Below, one piece after another: positions 11,041-23,985 of a DNA stretch of 64,000 nt. Below the pieces are notes generated by a model, which saw only the letters and a list, made by a program, of their open reading frames with translations, was not told where the DNA came from and ran no database searches. Each line of letters begins with the position of its first letter. The first letter of the stretch is position 1. Both the position numbers and the translations under genes were made by a program. Source of the DNA: Epiperipatus broadwayi (lineage: Eukaryota > Onychophora > Udeonychophora > Euonychophora > Peripatidae); assembly GCA_028023455.1 (NCBI GenBank), contig JAQFVV010012418.1:9605244-9669243 (forward strand), read 5' to 3'.

Positions 11041-14000
11041 ATATGTTAGAGAGTTTGCAACAATATAAATAAAAGACCAAAGTTAACTCATAAGAATTGA
11101 AGTTATGAGATCTACTATTAACTAAGAAAAGTAAAAAAAAGACTATTAAAATGTAAAATCTATGCTATTAGTAAATAAATTATTTTGAATTTAAAATAAA
11201 AAATCTTAATTTATCTTATCTGTATTCACGAATTTAGTAACAAGACATATTTAATCATTAGTTAGTCACATCTTGCAAACAGCTTTATACAAGTTGATCT
11301 GTTATATTAAAATGATTTTTGATGTAGAAAGTCATTAGTGGAAAGTAAAAGGAGATGAACAAATATGCTTACAAGGAATCCTACTATTTTTTTTTGTTCC
11401 TATAAATCTTAATTATCTTATTTATGTTTTTCAATACTTATATTTTGTGTGAGAAATTATAAATACTAATAAAAAAAAAACTATTTTTATTTTGCATTTG
11501 TAGTTGTAATAAGAACTCATTAAAATAAATGCAGCCCTAAATATTGATATTGTAGAATAAAAGGTTTTAAAGTTGGTAAGCAATAGCAAAATATTATTGA
11601 TGATAATCAAATGTTATTAATTGGTGTAATTTACCTTTTGCAAGTTATCTCAATCTGCCTTCTGATTAAGAATTTAATATAAAGTACACACATATTATAA
11701 AATATTACAATATTCTGATAAATAAAATTAAGAAGAAATTCATTTGCTTATTTATATTATTATCGAATTATGGTACAGTAAATAATTTTTAAAAGAGCTA
11801 TTTTAAAATTTAAATCAGTAGAAAAATACTCATGAGAAAAGAGAAAAGTTTTGATTTAGGAATATTTTAATTAATTTTCACTTTTATCCCTCCTCAATAT
11901 ATATATATATTTATTTCACTGGGATTTGATAAAAAAATGAATGGAAATTTTTATTTTATAATTAAATTTTCAAATTGAATTTTACATTGATATTTCAAGA
12001 ATTATTTTTTTGTTTTTCATAATCTGCTCTATTGTTTTTTATATAGTTATTTTCTCTGATATTATTTTGAGGGATATAATTAGTAAAAAAAGATTGTTAA
12101 CCCAATATTCTTATCACATATTACATTTTCACATAGAGTTTTGGCCTTCCAATTATATTTTCATACAAAGGCAATATTAAAATGGATAACAATAATACTT
12201 GTCACATTAGCAGACATGAAAAGAAATTACATATCAATACAACATTTTTTTCAAATAAAACATATAGAGTTAATAAGGAGTATTAAGTCAGTTTTATAAT
12301 ATATGATAAAAAGTGTTGAGTTTAAAAGGGATCAAATTATTTGGCATTTGATAAGCTAAAAACATGGAATTCTAAAACTGCTGTACTATTTAATATCTTA
12401 AGATTAACACTCTAATGTATGATGATTATATTTTAGATTTGATTGCCATTAGAAATAATATTTCTGAAAGGGATTGAAAAGAAATAAACCAGAATCAACA
12501 GGGGTTGAGAGTCAATTCTTACTGACAGAACAATACATATGAAGGATTTTAGTCAAAAAACACACAACTATAGTGAAATTAATAGCAGCAGAAATCAACT
12601 CACATTTGAATTCACTAGTGTTATCAAAATAGTTCACTATGAACTTTTTAAGAATTGGACATTAGATAGCTCAAAGATCATATTGTCATGCAGATTATTT
12701 TTATATTTTTCCAATTGTTGGAAAGAGTTATATTTGTTAGTTCCAAAACAAATGTCAACTATTTTTTCTATATGAAGTATAATAATAGAACTGCCACAAT
12801 TTGAGCAATCATATCATGGTGTTCATTAAATATAGGGTCGTTAGACTATATAGTTAGATTGACATTCTGCCATCTCTTAATATAGATATTATTTCCAGAT
12901 GTCATTGTTATTTTTCATGATGGCAGGGCTTCAATGTATGCAGTTCATTCTGCCAAATATTAATTTGAAATAGATGAAAATGATGTTACATATTTTTTTG
13001 GATTTATTAATTGCCAGATTTAATTATTATTGAGCATTTAAATTTTTTTTACAAACAACAAATGAGATTGATGTTCTTTATGACATGTCTTAAAGAAGTT
13101 GGGGCTACATGTATTAAAGAATTTGGGGCTCGATATAATTCAAATAGAATGTAAGCAGTTTTTGCTACAGTTAATGTCTTGATCTTACACATAGTAATAA
13201 AAATGTGTCTCTTTTATTTTAAATTTTAAAAGTTGTATTTGATTTTAAAGAAGGCGCAAAAAAAAAAAAAATTCAACAATACACTGTATAATCAAAATTT
13301 ATTATTTTTAAAATAGATCAAAGACACAAAGCATATGTTTTTTTAAAATTTTAATGAAAATTATAACTTTAATACTGTAATTTATATCAGGTTTTAAAAA
13401 TAAATGCAGAAAACATTTATTTTTGTCAAACTTTTTGAAATAAGTGTACCAAGGAATCCCTAGTAATATTTTATTATCTATGTAGAAACCATCTAACTTT
13501 TTTTTTGTTTTGTTTTGTGAAGTATAATACACTTTAGCTAATAACTAACAAAACTTTTGCTATTACAAATAAGAATGGAAAAAATCAATCTAAATTTCCT
13601 TACTCTCTCAACTATAGAAAGTTAGTATATCAGCTAGGCTATTCCAAAATATATATATTTGAAAGAGAGAAAAACTATTGGTTACAAAATGGAATTTTGT
13701 AAGTCATTTGTAATCCCCAGCATTATGATTTTAATTATTTGACAAAATGCAGGTCTCACAGACCAAACCAAATATAAATGATCTTATAGAGATTTATTTA
13801 AAAATTGTTTATGACCTCAAATCAAACCTAATCTAATCTTTAAATTATTAGTCAGTAAATGAGTTTCTAACTATTATTAGTTAAAAACAAAGAGAGGAAG
13901 GAAACCATTAAAACCGACTGCCTACAAATTGGCAACCTGATTAGTAGTGGTTTTTTTCATTTTTTTTTTAAATAGGGGGGATTATTAAAACATCTTTGAC

Positions 14001-14163
14001 TTGAAATGAGTTTATGAAAAGCTGTTTTGTCATAAATTTTATAATTTCTAAAATTACTTAGCTATATAAACAATATTTTGTAATCTTTAGATATATATAA
14101 TTTAATAGATATAGTGATGTTTTCATGGTATCTAATTGTATACAAATATAAAATCTTTTTTAG

Positions 14164-14317
14164 TCTAGAAATTGCTCCTCACTGTGTTGATGTTAATGTT
14201 CATCCTACTAAACATGAAGTTCACTTTCTTCATGAAGATGCCATCTTAGAAAAAATTCAGAAAACTATTGAAACCAAACTATTAGGATCCAATGCTTCCA
14301 GAACATATTTTACTCAA
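14164..14317 (+). CDS. MLH1: MLH1 exon (equivalent of human exon 11), MutL transducer domain
   Basis: This internal exon encodes part of the mismatch-repair protein MLH1, the nuclear MutL homologue that pairs with PMS2/PMS1 to license excision after MutS proteins bind a mismatch. An acceptor (TTTTTTAG) precedes it and a strong donor (CAA|GTAAGT) follows. The exon starts on the third base of a serine codon and ends on a complete codon. It reads [19 protein letters not shown], then [20 protein letters not shown] and [12 protein letters not shown], near-identical in pattern to human MLH1. The block [14 protein letters not shown] is the MutL family signature in the transducer subdomain of the N-terminal GHKL ATPase. 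Its lysine corresponds to E. coli MutL Lys307, which contacts the ATP gamma-phosphate. Length (154 bp) and phase equal those of human exon 11 as I remember it. No stop or frameshift is present, so the gene is probably functional. Confidence 0.96.
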
Positions 14318-15382
14318 GTAAGTTTAGTGTTGATTTTTTAAAAGATATCCTTACTGATCATATATTTGTCATTCATGATTTTACAATATTATAACTGAAT
14401 AATTGTAGAATTATTATAAAAAGATTGTCCACAACTTCAGAAAAGCTTACTAAATATAATGCTTTCACAAAATGAGCACTCATAAGGGAAAAAATACATG
14501 GAAAAGGATTTAAAATTATGGTGGTCATTTTTATTAAACTTGAGAACAAAATGATCAAAGCTGGATAATGTTGATTTAATCTTAGTAAACTGTACTTTCA
14601 AATAATTAGTATAGTAAGTAGGAATAATAAATATTGTGTGGGATATATGAATTTTCAATTAGCAAAATTATTTCACAAATGTCATTAAAACTACCACTTA
14701 CTCATTGGTGTAATATTTTATATAATTTGTATTAAAAAAAGTATTTTTTAAAAAATAATACGTAATTGAGCATTTATATATTAAAAAGAAAAGTTTTTTT
14801 TTTTATTATTATAAATCAAAATCAAAAGAATGATATCCCAAACTCTTCCTCCATCTAACCAAAAACAGAAAAAAAAAAAGGAACACAATGTAATGATGGC
14901 AGTATATGATAAAAAAATTTAATTAACAAAATTATTTGCATTTTATATCAAGAATATTTATTTAATATGAAATATTAAATGAAAGTATAATACATGTATT
15001 TTTTGCTCATTAAATCATAAATAATATATGAAACTAGAAGGGATTTGAACTCAGACTTTCAAATTCCTTATAGCTATCAGCTCCATCTTACACAACTAAT
15101 ATACATGACCACATATGTGTGAAAAGATGAAGTAACTATTTTTTGTTTGTATCAGATAATGACCTCATATTCCTTTCCCCCTCTTCTCCCTGAAACAAAA
15201 ATAAAAAGTAAAGGTAGAAATAATTTAATAAATCAATCATTATCATAAATGATCTTTAATCTTTATTTCCTAACAATGTTTTGATATGCTTCAAAGTAAT
15301 CGATTTTTTTTTTTTAAAGTAGCAAATGTAACCCAAAAGTAAAGTTATTTACTATTTAAGCATTTGATTATTTTAAATATAT

Positions 15383-17239
15383 TGAACTGGATACTTTATC
15401 CGATTCAAGGGTTCTATCATGTAAATTAGAAAAAAAAAAACCCAAGTTTTATATGTGCAATAACACACATACTTATTTATTTTGAAATCTTATATTTTTA
15501 ATTCTAAGTTGATTTTAGTATAAAATATTTTTTTTATGACGCTTGTTTTCTTTTAAAATAATTAAAAGCAAACAAAGTTTAATTAGTGCTCTTATATGTA
15601 TTTTATTTAAACTAAAAAAAAAATTTAATGTTGATGTATTTTAAAGCTGAGATTTAGTTTTGTATTTTTTTTTTATAAAAAAATAATAATCATTTTTGTA
15701 AGATTAAGCCCTGTAAGATATTGTTTTTCTAATTAAGATTGCGCGGGAGATAATGAAGGACATAAATAGCTGGGTAATTTATTTTTTGTGGGATTAGAGA
15801 GGAGGATTCAAAGAGACTATTCTGTTCATTCAGTTTTTATTGCTCACCTTCTTCTTATTGAGGATCGATCCAGATTTTAGCTGTTATTGAACTGTTGCAT
15901 TGTGAAAGTGACTAAATTTTTTTTTGATATTGGTGCCACGGGAATCACCAAGTTGAATTTCCGTTGACCGACAATAACTCTATTTCCCGCGATAATAGCA
16001 GTCATTCAGACGCCGTGCCTGTAATATACGCTATGAAGAATCTCCACAACATGATGGGCTGAGCCTTTCCAAAGATGAACCTCCGGAGCTCCAAATTGTG
16101 ACTTCCATCATGACCTAACTGTCAAGTCCAGAGTGGATCCTGATAATGCCTCCAGACTTCTGAACCTGTAGTAAATGACATCCGTTGTAGAGGACTCTAT
16201 AAACCGAGCTTTGTGTGAACAACAGAAATTAATATTATCTCGAGGTAACTTACCTTTCCATATCAAAATCAGGGCTAAATCTCTAATTAAGTCTCTCGCA
16301 AATCTCAGCTTAATCTTAAAAGGAAATTATATTTACGATGTGTAATTAATCAATTTAAATATTAATGTATTTTTGTTTATTTTACATTACAATCTTAGTA
16401 GCAAGATTTTCAATTTTAAAATGTTGCTTGTTCGAGAGTTTAGGGCGAGTGATATTTTATATGCTTAATAATTTCTCAGTTTTATGATTAACCCTTCTTG
16501 TTAAATGCTCAGACCGACCTTAGTAGTTTTCTTTTATTTTTGTTTGTTTGTTTGCTTCGGCATTAAACTAAATCAAACTTGGCTTTGGCTAGCGATTTCT
16601 AGGATATATGATTTATGTATTTTTGGTAGAGATTTATTTGCTATAATTCAGATTGCGTAATTCATGTTTCTTTCTTGTGTGAGACTAACCTTGGCTCGTT
16701 TCAATGTACCTGTCCATGAGCGTTTTGCAGAATTATGACATTCTTGGTTCCAACATTTCTTTTCTGGACTAAGAAAAGCTCGTCTGCGCTGTCCCGTTAT
16801 TCTCCACAAACATCCATCTTACTAAATCTCTATAGGGAAAAGGGAATTGGTTGGGTGAACCGCTAGCAAGAAGATATAAGCCATTATTGTGTTATAGATA
16901 AGAAATGAACTTGTCTGCCTGGGTATTTAACGTAGTTCTGCTCACATACACTCAATGTTAAGATCTGCTAAGTAAATGTATATCAAGTTTCATGTTTATT
17001 TTGTTATTATGTTTAATAAATTTAAAAAGTTCTTATAAGTATTTTGGCTGACGTTTGTCTCAGTGTTTTCTCAATTGTCTGAACCACATTCATTAGCTTT
17101 TGCTCTCCCTGGGTTTAGTCCGGCACATTCATGTTCGTATATCCTGCCCACCCTTAAAATAAATGCCTAGTTCCGATTTTTGGACTAGTGGCGCCCTCAT
17201 GGTCAGGATATACGAAACAAAAATCTTTCATCCGGCACA
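15383..17239 (+). mobile_element. solo LTR (1857 bp) of the same family, + orientation, ATAT duplications
   Basis: Starts TGAACTGGATAC and ends CATCCGGCACA, flanked on both sides by ATAT (15379-15382 and 17240-17243). Its two ends align with those of the LTR at 6925-9066: near the start TCCGATTCAA is shared, and near the end GGCTGACGTTTGTCT, CTCAATTGTCT, CTCCCTGGGTTTAG and TGGCGCCCTC. A TATA-type ACATAAATAG is at 15760-15769. A GC-richer leader runs to about 16244 and ends CGAG|GTAACT, a donor-like site. An acceptor-like TTTAG ends near 17118. A hairpin CTAGTTCC..GGACTAG lies at 17168-17189, immediately before TGGCGCCCT. No internal coding region is present. It probably arose by recombination between two LTRs of a full element. 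Confidence 0.85.
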
Positions 17240-17249
17240 ATATATATCA

Positions 17250-17980
17250 TATTTTTTAATGAAATATATTACTTTATAGTCTCATGTCAATGCCCAACTT
17301 TCAATATTATCAGCTTTATTTGGTGAAGGTACTACAACATTAATTATAGCTGGTTGATGATTTAGGAAAAGAAATCAACCACACACCCACATTATATCTT
17401 TAATACTTCTTAGTTCAAACACAGAATTCGTGAAAGTTTTAAGGTCTATATTCTTATCGTGGCATATTTAGAATATTATTCTACAATTAAAGGTAATTGG
17501 TGAGCATCTAATTCTTCTCATCTATCATGTTCTAATGGAAAAAGCATATGTTTATCAAATTTTGACCTTTATTGACAAAAGAAGACAATGACACAAGTAA
17601 TTTCAATATTAAACAAAATTTTTTGATAGTAACAAAATAATAATGAAATAACAATAGTGATTATCATTGAAAAAAAAACATTTTTTCCCCTCAAATCATC
17701 CACTAATTAACATTTGTAAATAAACATAACTTAGATGCATATCTGTAATCATAAAAAATTAGAATTATATTTTTACCTGGTTAACATCATGTCATGATTC
17801 ATCTGGGTTTATGATTTTTTTAATATGTATAATATAAATAGTTTGTTCGTATGTTACATTTTAAAACTGAAGGATAAATACTACAATGACATAATGCTAC
17901 TTGATATTAAAAATATTAAAAGAAAAATTGTACTATTATTTGACATTAAGCATATTGAATAATAGCGTGCTATTAAAAAA
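17250..17980. other. AT-rich intron without recognised features
   Basis: Between the solo LTR and LINE relic C. No ORF, repeat pair or RNA structure was recognised. Confidence 0.5.
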
Positions 17981-17984
17981 AATC

Positions 17985-18600
17985 TCTCATGATTTAATGG
18001 ATGCTAGTCCACTGCAATATGAAGATTTCTCCAAGTTTAATCCATTTTTTTTTATTTTTAATCTCCCATCTTCACATCACACCAGGAAGCTTCATTATTT
18101 GATTCATACACCTCACATGTGGTCTCTTTTTAGATCTTTTAAATCTCTTGGAATCTGGTTTAAGATCCCAACTCTTCTTACAATATGTCCAGCCCACCTC
18201 CACTTCTGTGTTTTAATTCTTTCAATGATATCAGTAATATTTGTTTGTTCTCACACTCATGTATTTCATTTTCAATCTCTATTTTCTACTTTTGAGAAAA
18301 TCCATTAAACATTACTTTAGTCTTTTTAGCATTTATGTTTAGTCCTACTGTTTACTTTCATGTGATAATTCTTGCAACATTTCCTAAAACTCTGAAGCAT
18401 TATTTGAAAAAGCAATTACATCATTTGTAAAATCTAGTGGGCTTAAATAATCTCCAATTACTTTTAATTCCTTAGCTTCTCATTTCAATCCACAAAATAT
18501 TTATTGTAAAATGGCTGTAAAAGTTTTAAAGATATGGAGTCACTCTGCCTTGTTAGTGTTAATCATATTAGTATAAACCATACTAAGAGAACGCTGTTTA
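17985..18600 (-). mobile_element. RTE/BovB-like LINE relic C, internally deleted
   Basis: Same family and orientation as relics A and B. The + strand text at 18050-18260 parallels the 3' ends of A and B: the positions equivalent to the PDMRWI-type and WTGHIAR-type blocks can be aligned by eye. At about 18290 it jumps directly to the block encoding the lysine-rich region upstream (the equivalent of 4925-4990 in B), so the thumb region is deleted. It then runs on through the catalytic-loop region to about 18560. No ORF is intact. Confidence 0.75.
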
Positions 18601-18609
18601 TCAATTTTC

Positions 18610-20660
18610 TAGAATATACCTTTTCCTGATAAGTAACCAAATTGGAGTCTATATACTGGTCTTATCAGCCTTCAATATATGACAATTTACATTTCTTGTA
18701 ATGTTTCATGATTATTTCAAGTAATATTAAGTTTGGGCCTTAGTAATGCTTTATCTACCAGCCCTTAAAATTAATACTTATTTTTTCTTTCAAGATGCAG
18801 AATAAAGTTTTACCAAGATTGATTTATTTTAGGCTATCATCCTCTGTACAATTAAATTGAATTATGTCTACTAAACTTTGACTTTAGTTTGTTTCATGTA
18901 TATAAGCAATAATATCAGTGTATTGCTTTCCAAACCATTATTTTTTATTTCATTAAATCAAATTTTAAAGAATTTTTTTTTTCTATATGAAATATATAAA
19001 AGCTAATTTATACTTCCATAAACTGATAATTTATTATAAAATAGATTTAGAAATAAAATTTGGTTATAATATTAATTTTTTTAAATATTTAATCTTACGA
19101 ATATCTTAAGCTTCATCTCTCACATGTATGTAATCAGAATTATTGTAGTTATTTAGTTTGATTTTTAAATATATAATGCATTTTATGGCATTTAAATTGA
19201 ATAAAGTTTCACTGACATTTTGACTTTTCTATTATCAAATAATTTTCATATTATTTTTTAATATATATTTTTAGCAAAATAAGATGCGAATGTGTGGTTA
19301 CCTACCATGAATAGTTAATTGTACATACAATTTAATTAAATTAAAATATGATTTAAAAATCAGTAAGTCTTAAAAAAAATAAACATGCATCTTGTTTTGA
19401 TTCATTTAAAAAAAAAAAAATCATAACATTAAATTATATATCCTCAATGAGGATATAAACAAATGTAAACAGCATTTAAAAAAACAAACAAACTTAAATA
19501 TAGATATTAGAATATATACTGAGTTGATCGGTCATTTCATTTAAAGAAATACAATTTTAATGCTGACAAAGTTTTTGTATATTATTCTATTTAAAAATCC
19601 AGGTATGTATTAGTGCCAGTAAATTAATTACAATATACTATGAATGTAGGTGGTTTGCCTCAAAGGTGGGTCAATTGTTATCTCACTACAAATTCACTTG
19701 CTGAATATCCGTTTCATATTAATCCATTTTGGATAATAATGCACAGTTTTGGTATAGCTGTTGCACCAAGAGGTTCATGTTAATAAATAAATCTAAACAA
19801 TATTTAATTCTCTTTTCTTCAATATAATTATTATAAACACATTGTAATTGAATATTAAAAAAAGGCAATAGTTAATATTCAAAACTTTGCATGCTTTCAG
19901 CCCACTACTGCCAAAATCATAGTGCTGTTTTGTTTAGCAGTTGACAATTATGCCTATATATGGATGTAATTATGTAATTGAGGTATTTTTTTGACAATGG
20001 AGTGCATGAATTGTTTCTGTTAACTGCATTTGAATCCTTCCCATGCCTCTTTGTATTTTCACTTTCTATCATCTTTTTCATCACAAACCATTCTCACATC
20101 ATGATTCATAGTGAGCTCATGATCAAGGAAGGTCAAATATAAATTCATTATTTTGTTTTGCTCTGTTATATAAGTATGTGTGCTGGGCTATCCTTGTAGA
20201 TCTAGATATTTTTTAATTAGACCAAGTCAAATTAGAAATAATTTAATTTGACCAAATAAACCCCATTTATTTAACATATTCAATTCTTTTATACTTATAA
20301 TGTTAATTCATACATTTGTAAACTATATAATTCATCCTAAAATTATTATTATAGTTATAACTTTCAACAGTTTGTCTTTAGTTAAATCTATTTAATTCAA
20401 AGTAGTTCAATTGTTTCATCAACACAGATTCAACAAAAATCGATGTCTTCGCTAGTATTGTAATTACATAATGTTTTGTTAATTATTTTTTTTTGTAAAA
20501 TATTGGCTCACCAGTTTCAATAATTCAATAAATAATAATAGTAGAAATATATATCTCAGCAAGAATTTCAGTCAATATGTGACATTGCAAACACATTGCG
20601 CAGATGTTTGCAATTAAGCATTTTATTTGTTTTATTTACATTTTGACTATCCAATCTTTT
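18610..20660. other. AT-rich intron without recognised features
   Basis: Only a 21 bp palindrome (TATATCCTCA..TGAGGATATA, at about 19437-19457) stands out. No coding sequence. Confidence 0.5.
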
Positions 20661-20662
20661 AG

Positions 20663-20849
20663 TAAACTCAACAGTTAAAAATGCGAAGGTAGGAACCTCT
20701 AAAGGCTTTAACCACAAGCTTGTGGTTAAGACCTGTAGAGGTCCCTACCTTCACATTTTTAACTGCACAAGCTTTAGGTTTATTGCCTTAGTAAATATTA
20801 CTTATGTAATCAATGTGTGTTAAATAAATTTATAATTAAACTCAACAGT
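20663..20849 (+). mobile_element. fold-back retroposon G1, 13 bp target duplication
   Basis: Perfect 13 bp repeats TAAACTCAACAGT (20663-20675 and 20837-20849) flank a 161 bp element. A hairpin with arms TTAAAAATG..GGTAGG..CCTCTA and their inverse closes at CCACAAGCTTGTGG. On the right follow AAGCTTTAGGTTTATTGCC and a tail reaching TTAAATAAATTTATAAT. The left side lacks the GGCAATAAACC counterpart, as in 5' truncation. No ORF. Related to G2 (26102-26341). Confidence 0.78.
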
Positions 20850-22082
20850 ATAACTTAATTTTAGCAAGTTTAATCTTTATATCATTATTTCTTAAATTAT
20901 ATAATTGAAGTCATAAAATATATTCAGGAAAATTTTTAGCATGAGAGCATATGTCAATTCATATTGAATATTTACTATTTTATAAATTTTAGAAGTATGA
21001 ATTTTCCTTTTGGTTACAAAAATTTTTTTTTTGACATATGCTTTCTCTGTAATAAACTAATGTTCTTATTCATTCATAGCTTTTAACCCTTCCCATATAT
21101 ATATAATTTGTTGATCAGATTAATGTAAATAAGCACAACCAAATAAACTTTAAACAAAGTAAAATTCAAAACATCAATAAATATTATTAATTAAAATTTT
21201 TTTGAAGTTGATTTTAAAGTATTTATAAAGATTTCCATTTTCTTATAATTTTTTTATATTGTCAGCTAGTCATAGAAGATGTAGGTTTTTTTTATGTATT
21301 TTCTTTAATGGAGCACATGCTTCCAATAAAATATTTTTACTTATAGTCTGCTCTAAAGATTTCCTTAAAATTTTTTTTAGTCTTTTATGGCAAAAATGTA
21401 TAAGACACATTCTATGACCATTAAAGAAAATCATTCTGGTGAGAGCAATTGTTTATTGATTATAAATTATGTAAATTCAGTCATTAGAATTTTAATTATA
21501 TAAAAAGTACAAACATGAATCAGTATTAACCTGAGTAAAAAGAGATTGTTTGGCTGCTTAATTTAACACTCTCTAATCAGTTATTATAATATATAGAATT
21601 TATAAAATAGAAGAGATAATATCACAGACTGAGAAAATTTGAATAAATTATATCTTTATAGTATTATAGTTTTGAAAATATACCTCTCTCTTAGAAATCC
21701 ATTATTTAACAATTTTTTTTTTAATTCCTCAGATTTAACATAGACATGTGCTAGCTTAAATATTTTATTTTAAAATATAACATGTACAAAAAAATAATAG
21801 TAAAATGAGTAAGTTAAAAAATTCTAAACTTGATTATTTTTTACTTTTACTTTTAGTGTTAAAAATCTACCCTTTTTTAATATTATCATTAGTTTCATTA
21901 TTTTTAAATTGAAATTTAATCTACTACAATTTTAATTACAAATTTATTATTTATTATGGGAACTGCATAAGGTTTACCTGTTTATTATAAATACATTTCT
22001 TTTCATTTTTAAATGCTTATTTTAATTCTATTTTTTAGCATATAAAATTATAATTAATGGTACTAATATAAACCTTTAAGCT

Positions 22083-22162
22083 TTTTTTTTTTCTCCATAT
22101 GTCATAGCATCGGTCGGGAGGCGAACCCGCAACAACTGTCTGCAACCAACTACTTGCTTGCA
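22083..22162 (-). repeat. 5'-truncated copy of the tRNA-derived SINE
   Basis: On the - strand it shares GCAAGCAA, TAGTTGGTTGCAGAC, GGGTTCGCCTCCCG and GATGCTATGACATATG with the copy at 35121-35225, and it also ends in an A run. It begins only at the anticodon-arm position. Confidence 0.6.
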
Positions 22163-22720
22163 TGAAATTCATTTGATTGCTTATATCTTTAATTTTGATG
22201 TTTATTTTTTTATTACTATAAATAGATGTATTGACCTGTGCCAATCTTATAGATGACCTGTATTCAAACTAGAATTAGCATCATGAAAAACATTTTATTT
22301 TTATATTTATATACATGAGTGTATTATTTATATATATGAGTGTGTGTATATATATTTAGTTAATTTGTATTTTAATAGATAGATATGTAATGTAAAGAAT
22401 TTTATTACAATATGAAATTATTATTATAAAATTTATAATAAGTCATTATAATTGTAGCTCCAAAAAAAAGCTGCTAATCAGTTGAAATATTAAAGAGAAA
22501 CTAATAAGTTATAAAATTGTAATTTAAAAATAATATATTTCTTGTAAAGAATTAATTATTTTTGTGTTGTACTTTCATTGTCTGTTTATATTTATTATGA
22601 CACTAATTAATGTTTTTGATTTGTTTTATTGATATGCATGTTTAAAATATAAAATGAATTTAAGGTTGTTTTGATATTTGTTTTGTTTTTTAATAAACAA
22701 ATATTTTTGAGTTTTTACAT

Positions 22721-22966
22721 TAATTTTGTGAATAAACAGAGCAAAACTCTCCATACAGTATTGCCACCTGTGCTAAACAGAGTAATCAATGGATGCCAGA
22801 AGGCTTGTGCATAAAATCCCTATCTAATGCCTACTCATCCAATATCCCCAGATTACTCTGTTTAGCACAGGTGGCAATACTGTATGGAGAGTTTTGCTCT
22901 GTTTATCAACAATTAATGTGCTAGTATAGGAAATGTGATCATGTGATGCTTAATAATTTTGTGAAT
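22721..22966 (+). mobile_element. fold-back retroposon F1, internally deleted copy of F2 in opposite orientation
   Basis: Flanked by 13 bp repeats TAATTTTGTGAAT (22721-22733 and 22954-22966). The left arm is nearly complete to CCCCAGA. The text then jumps into the outer 60 bp of the inverted arm, so the spacer and inner right arm are missing. The 40 bp tail follows on the right and is the reverse complement of the F2 tail. Arm sequence is almost identical to F2 21 kb away, so both insertions are recent. Confidence 0.8.
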
Positions 22967-23794
22967 GTTATTAAAAGCGTTAAACATTCCATCTGTCTTG
23001 TATTGATATTCTTATATAAACCATCATATTATGCTTTCCACTTCACAATAATATAAAATTCTTTTGGTTTAGAGAATTTAATAAAAATTAATGAAACATT
23101 AGCATATTTTGATTTGACAAAACACCAGATTCTTGTTCGTGACTAAGGGAATTAACTGAAGGATACATAAAAGGAAATAAACTTCCCAATGTTGTTTTTA
23201 TTCATGATAAATTGTTTTGAAGAATTCAAGTTACATGGCAAAAAGGATTGCCTGAGTAGTACTTTTGAAATAGAAATTAAGATGCTTATTAGACACTTGA
23301 ATTTTTGAAAAATATCAGGTGTGTAATCAATTTTTGTGATAAATATTTATAAGGTGAAACATGAAAAAAAAAAAGTAATAGAAGTTTTAATGTGATTTTA
23401 AGGATTAATATAACAGCGTTAAATAATATAATTTAGCAATATAAATTTTTAACAAAATTAATATTCAAAAAATTTAAATGAAATATAGATTCCAGTTTTT
23501 ACTTTTAAAATAAATTTTTTATTGATAATGTAAATTAACTACATGAATATATAGTTGTCATTATAGATTCTATATATGAGTTATGGAAATAAAATTATAT
23601 TTTATTGATTAAAATGCAATGCCAAGTTACAAAAATAACTAAACGAAGAAAAAATATTTAAATTCGCTAACAATTCAGAAAAACATTATAAAAAATCCTG
23701 TGAGATTGTATGAATAATGATAATAATAAAAATATCTGAAAGTTACTTCTTTTGTTGTTTTTAGGAAAATAAAAAAAAAAAAAAAGAAATATAT

Positions 23795-23985
23795 TAAGGC
23801 TAAAACCTTAAGAATATGCGCCCGAAAAAACGATAGTAGCGACCTCTGCAAATCATTAACACAAGATTTATTTAAAAGACAAGAGCGGCTCTTGTCTTTT
23901 AAATAAATCTTGTGTCGTTTTTTCAGGTGCATATTCTTAAGGTTTTAGCCTTAATAAATATTACGTTAAGTAACGAGTATGCACT
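23795..23985 (+). mobile_element. fold-back element G3, distant member of the G family
   Basis: Long inverted repeat. TTAAGGCTAAAACCTTAAG at about 23795 is mirrored by CTTAAGGTTTTAGCCTTAA at 23934-23952. An inner palindrome AAAAGACAAGAGC..CTTGTCTTTT is centred near 23887. On the right a tail like AAATATTACGTTAAGTAACG corresponds loosely to the tail of G1 and G2. Clear target duplications were not found. Confidence 0.6.

Larger units (their letters stand above)
1..14163 (+). other. MLH1: part of the MLH1 intron upstream of the transducer exon
   Basis: No stretch resembling the preceding MLH1 coding sequence was found on the + strand. The whole span is therefore read as intron, at least 14 kb long, ending in the acceptor at 14162-14163. 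It carries two LINE relics and a 4.1 kb LTR element. 11045-14100 shows nothing beyond AT-rich unique-looking DNA. Confidence 0.7.

Noticed and set aside
15040-15080. Possible SINE B box (GAGTTCAAATCCC on the - strand)
   Set aside because: Only the B box is convincing. No A box at the right distance and no tail or duplication.
17901-18308. 135-codon + strand open frame
   Set aside because: Antisense of LINE relic C, the same situation as at 378-788.
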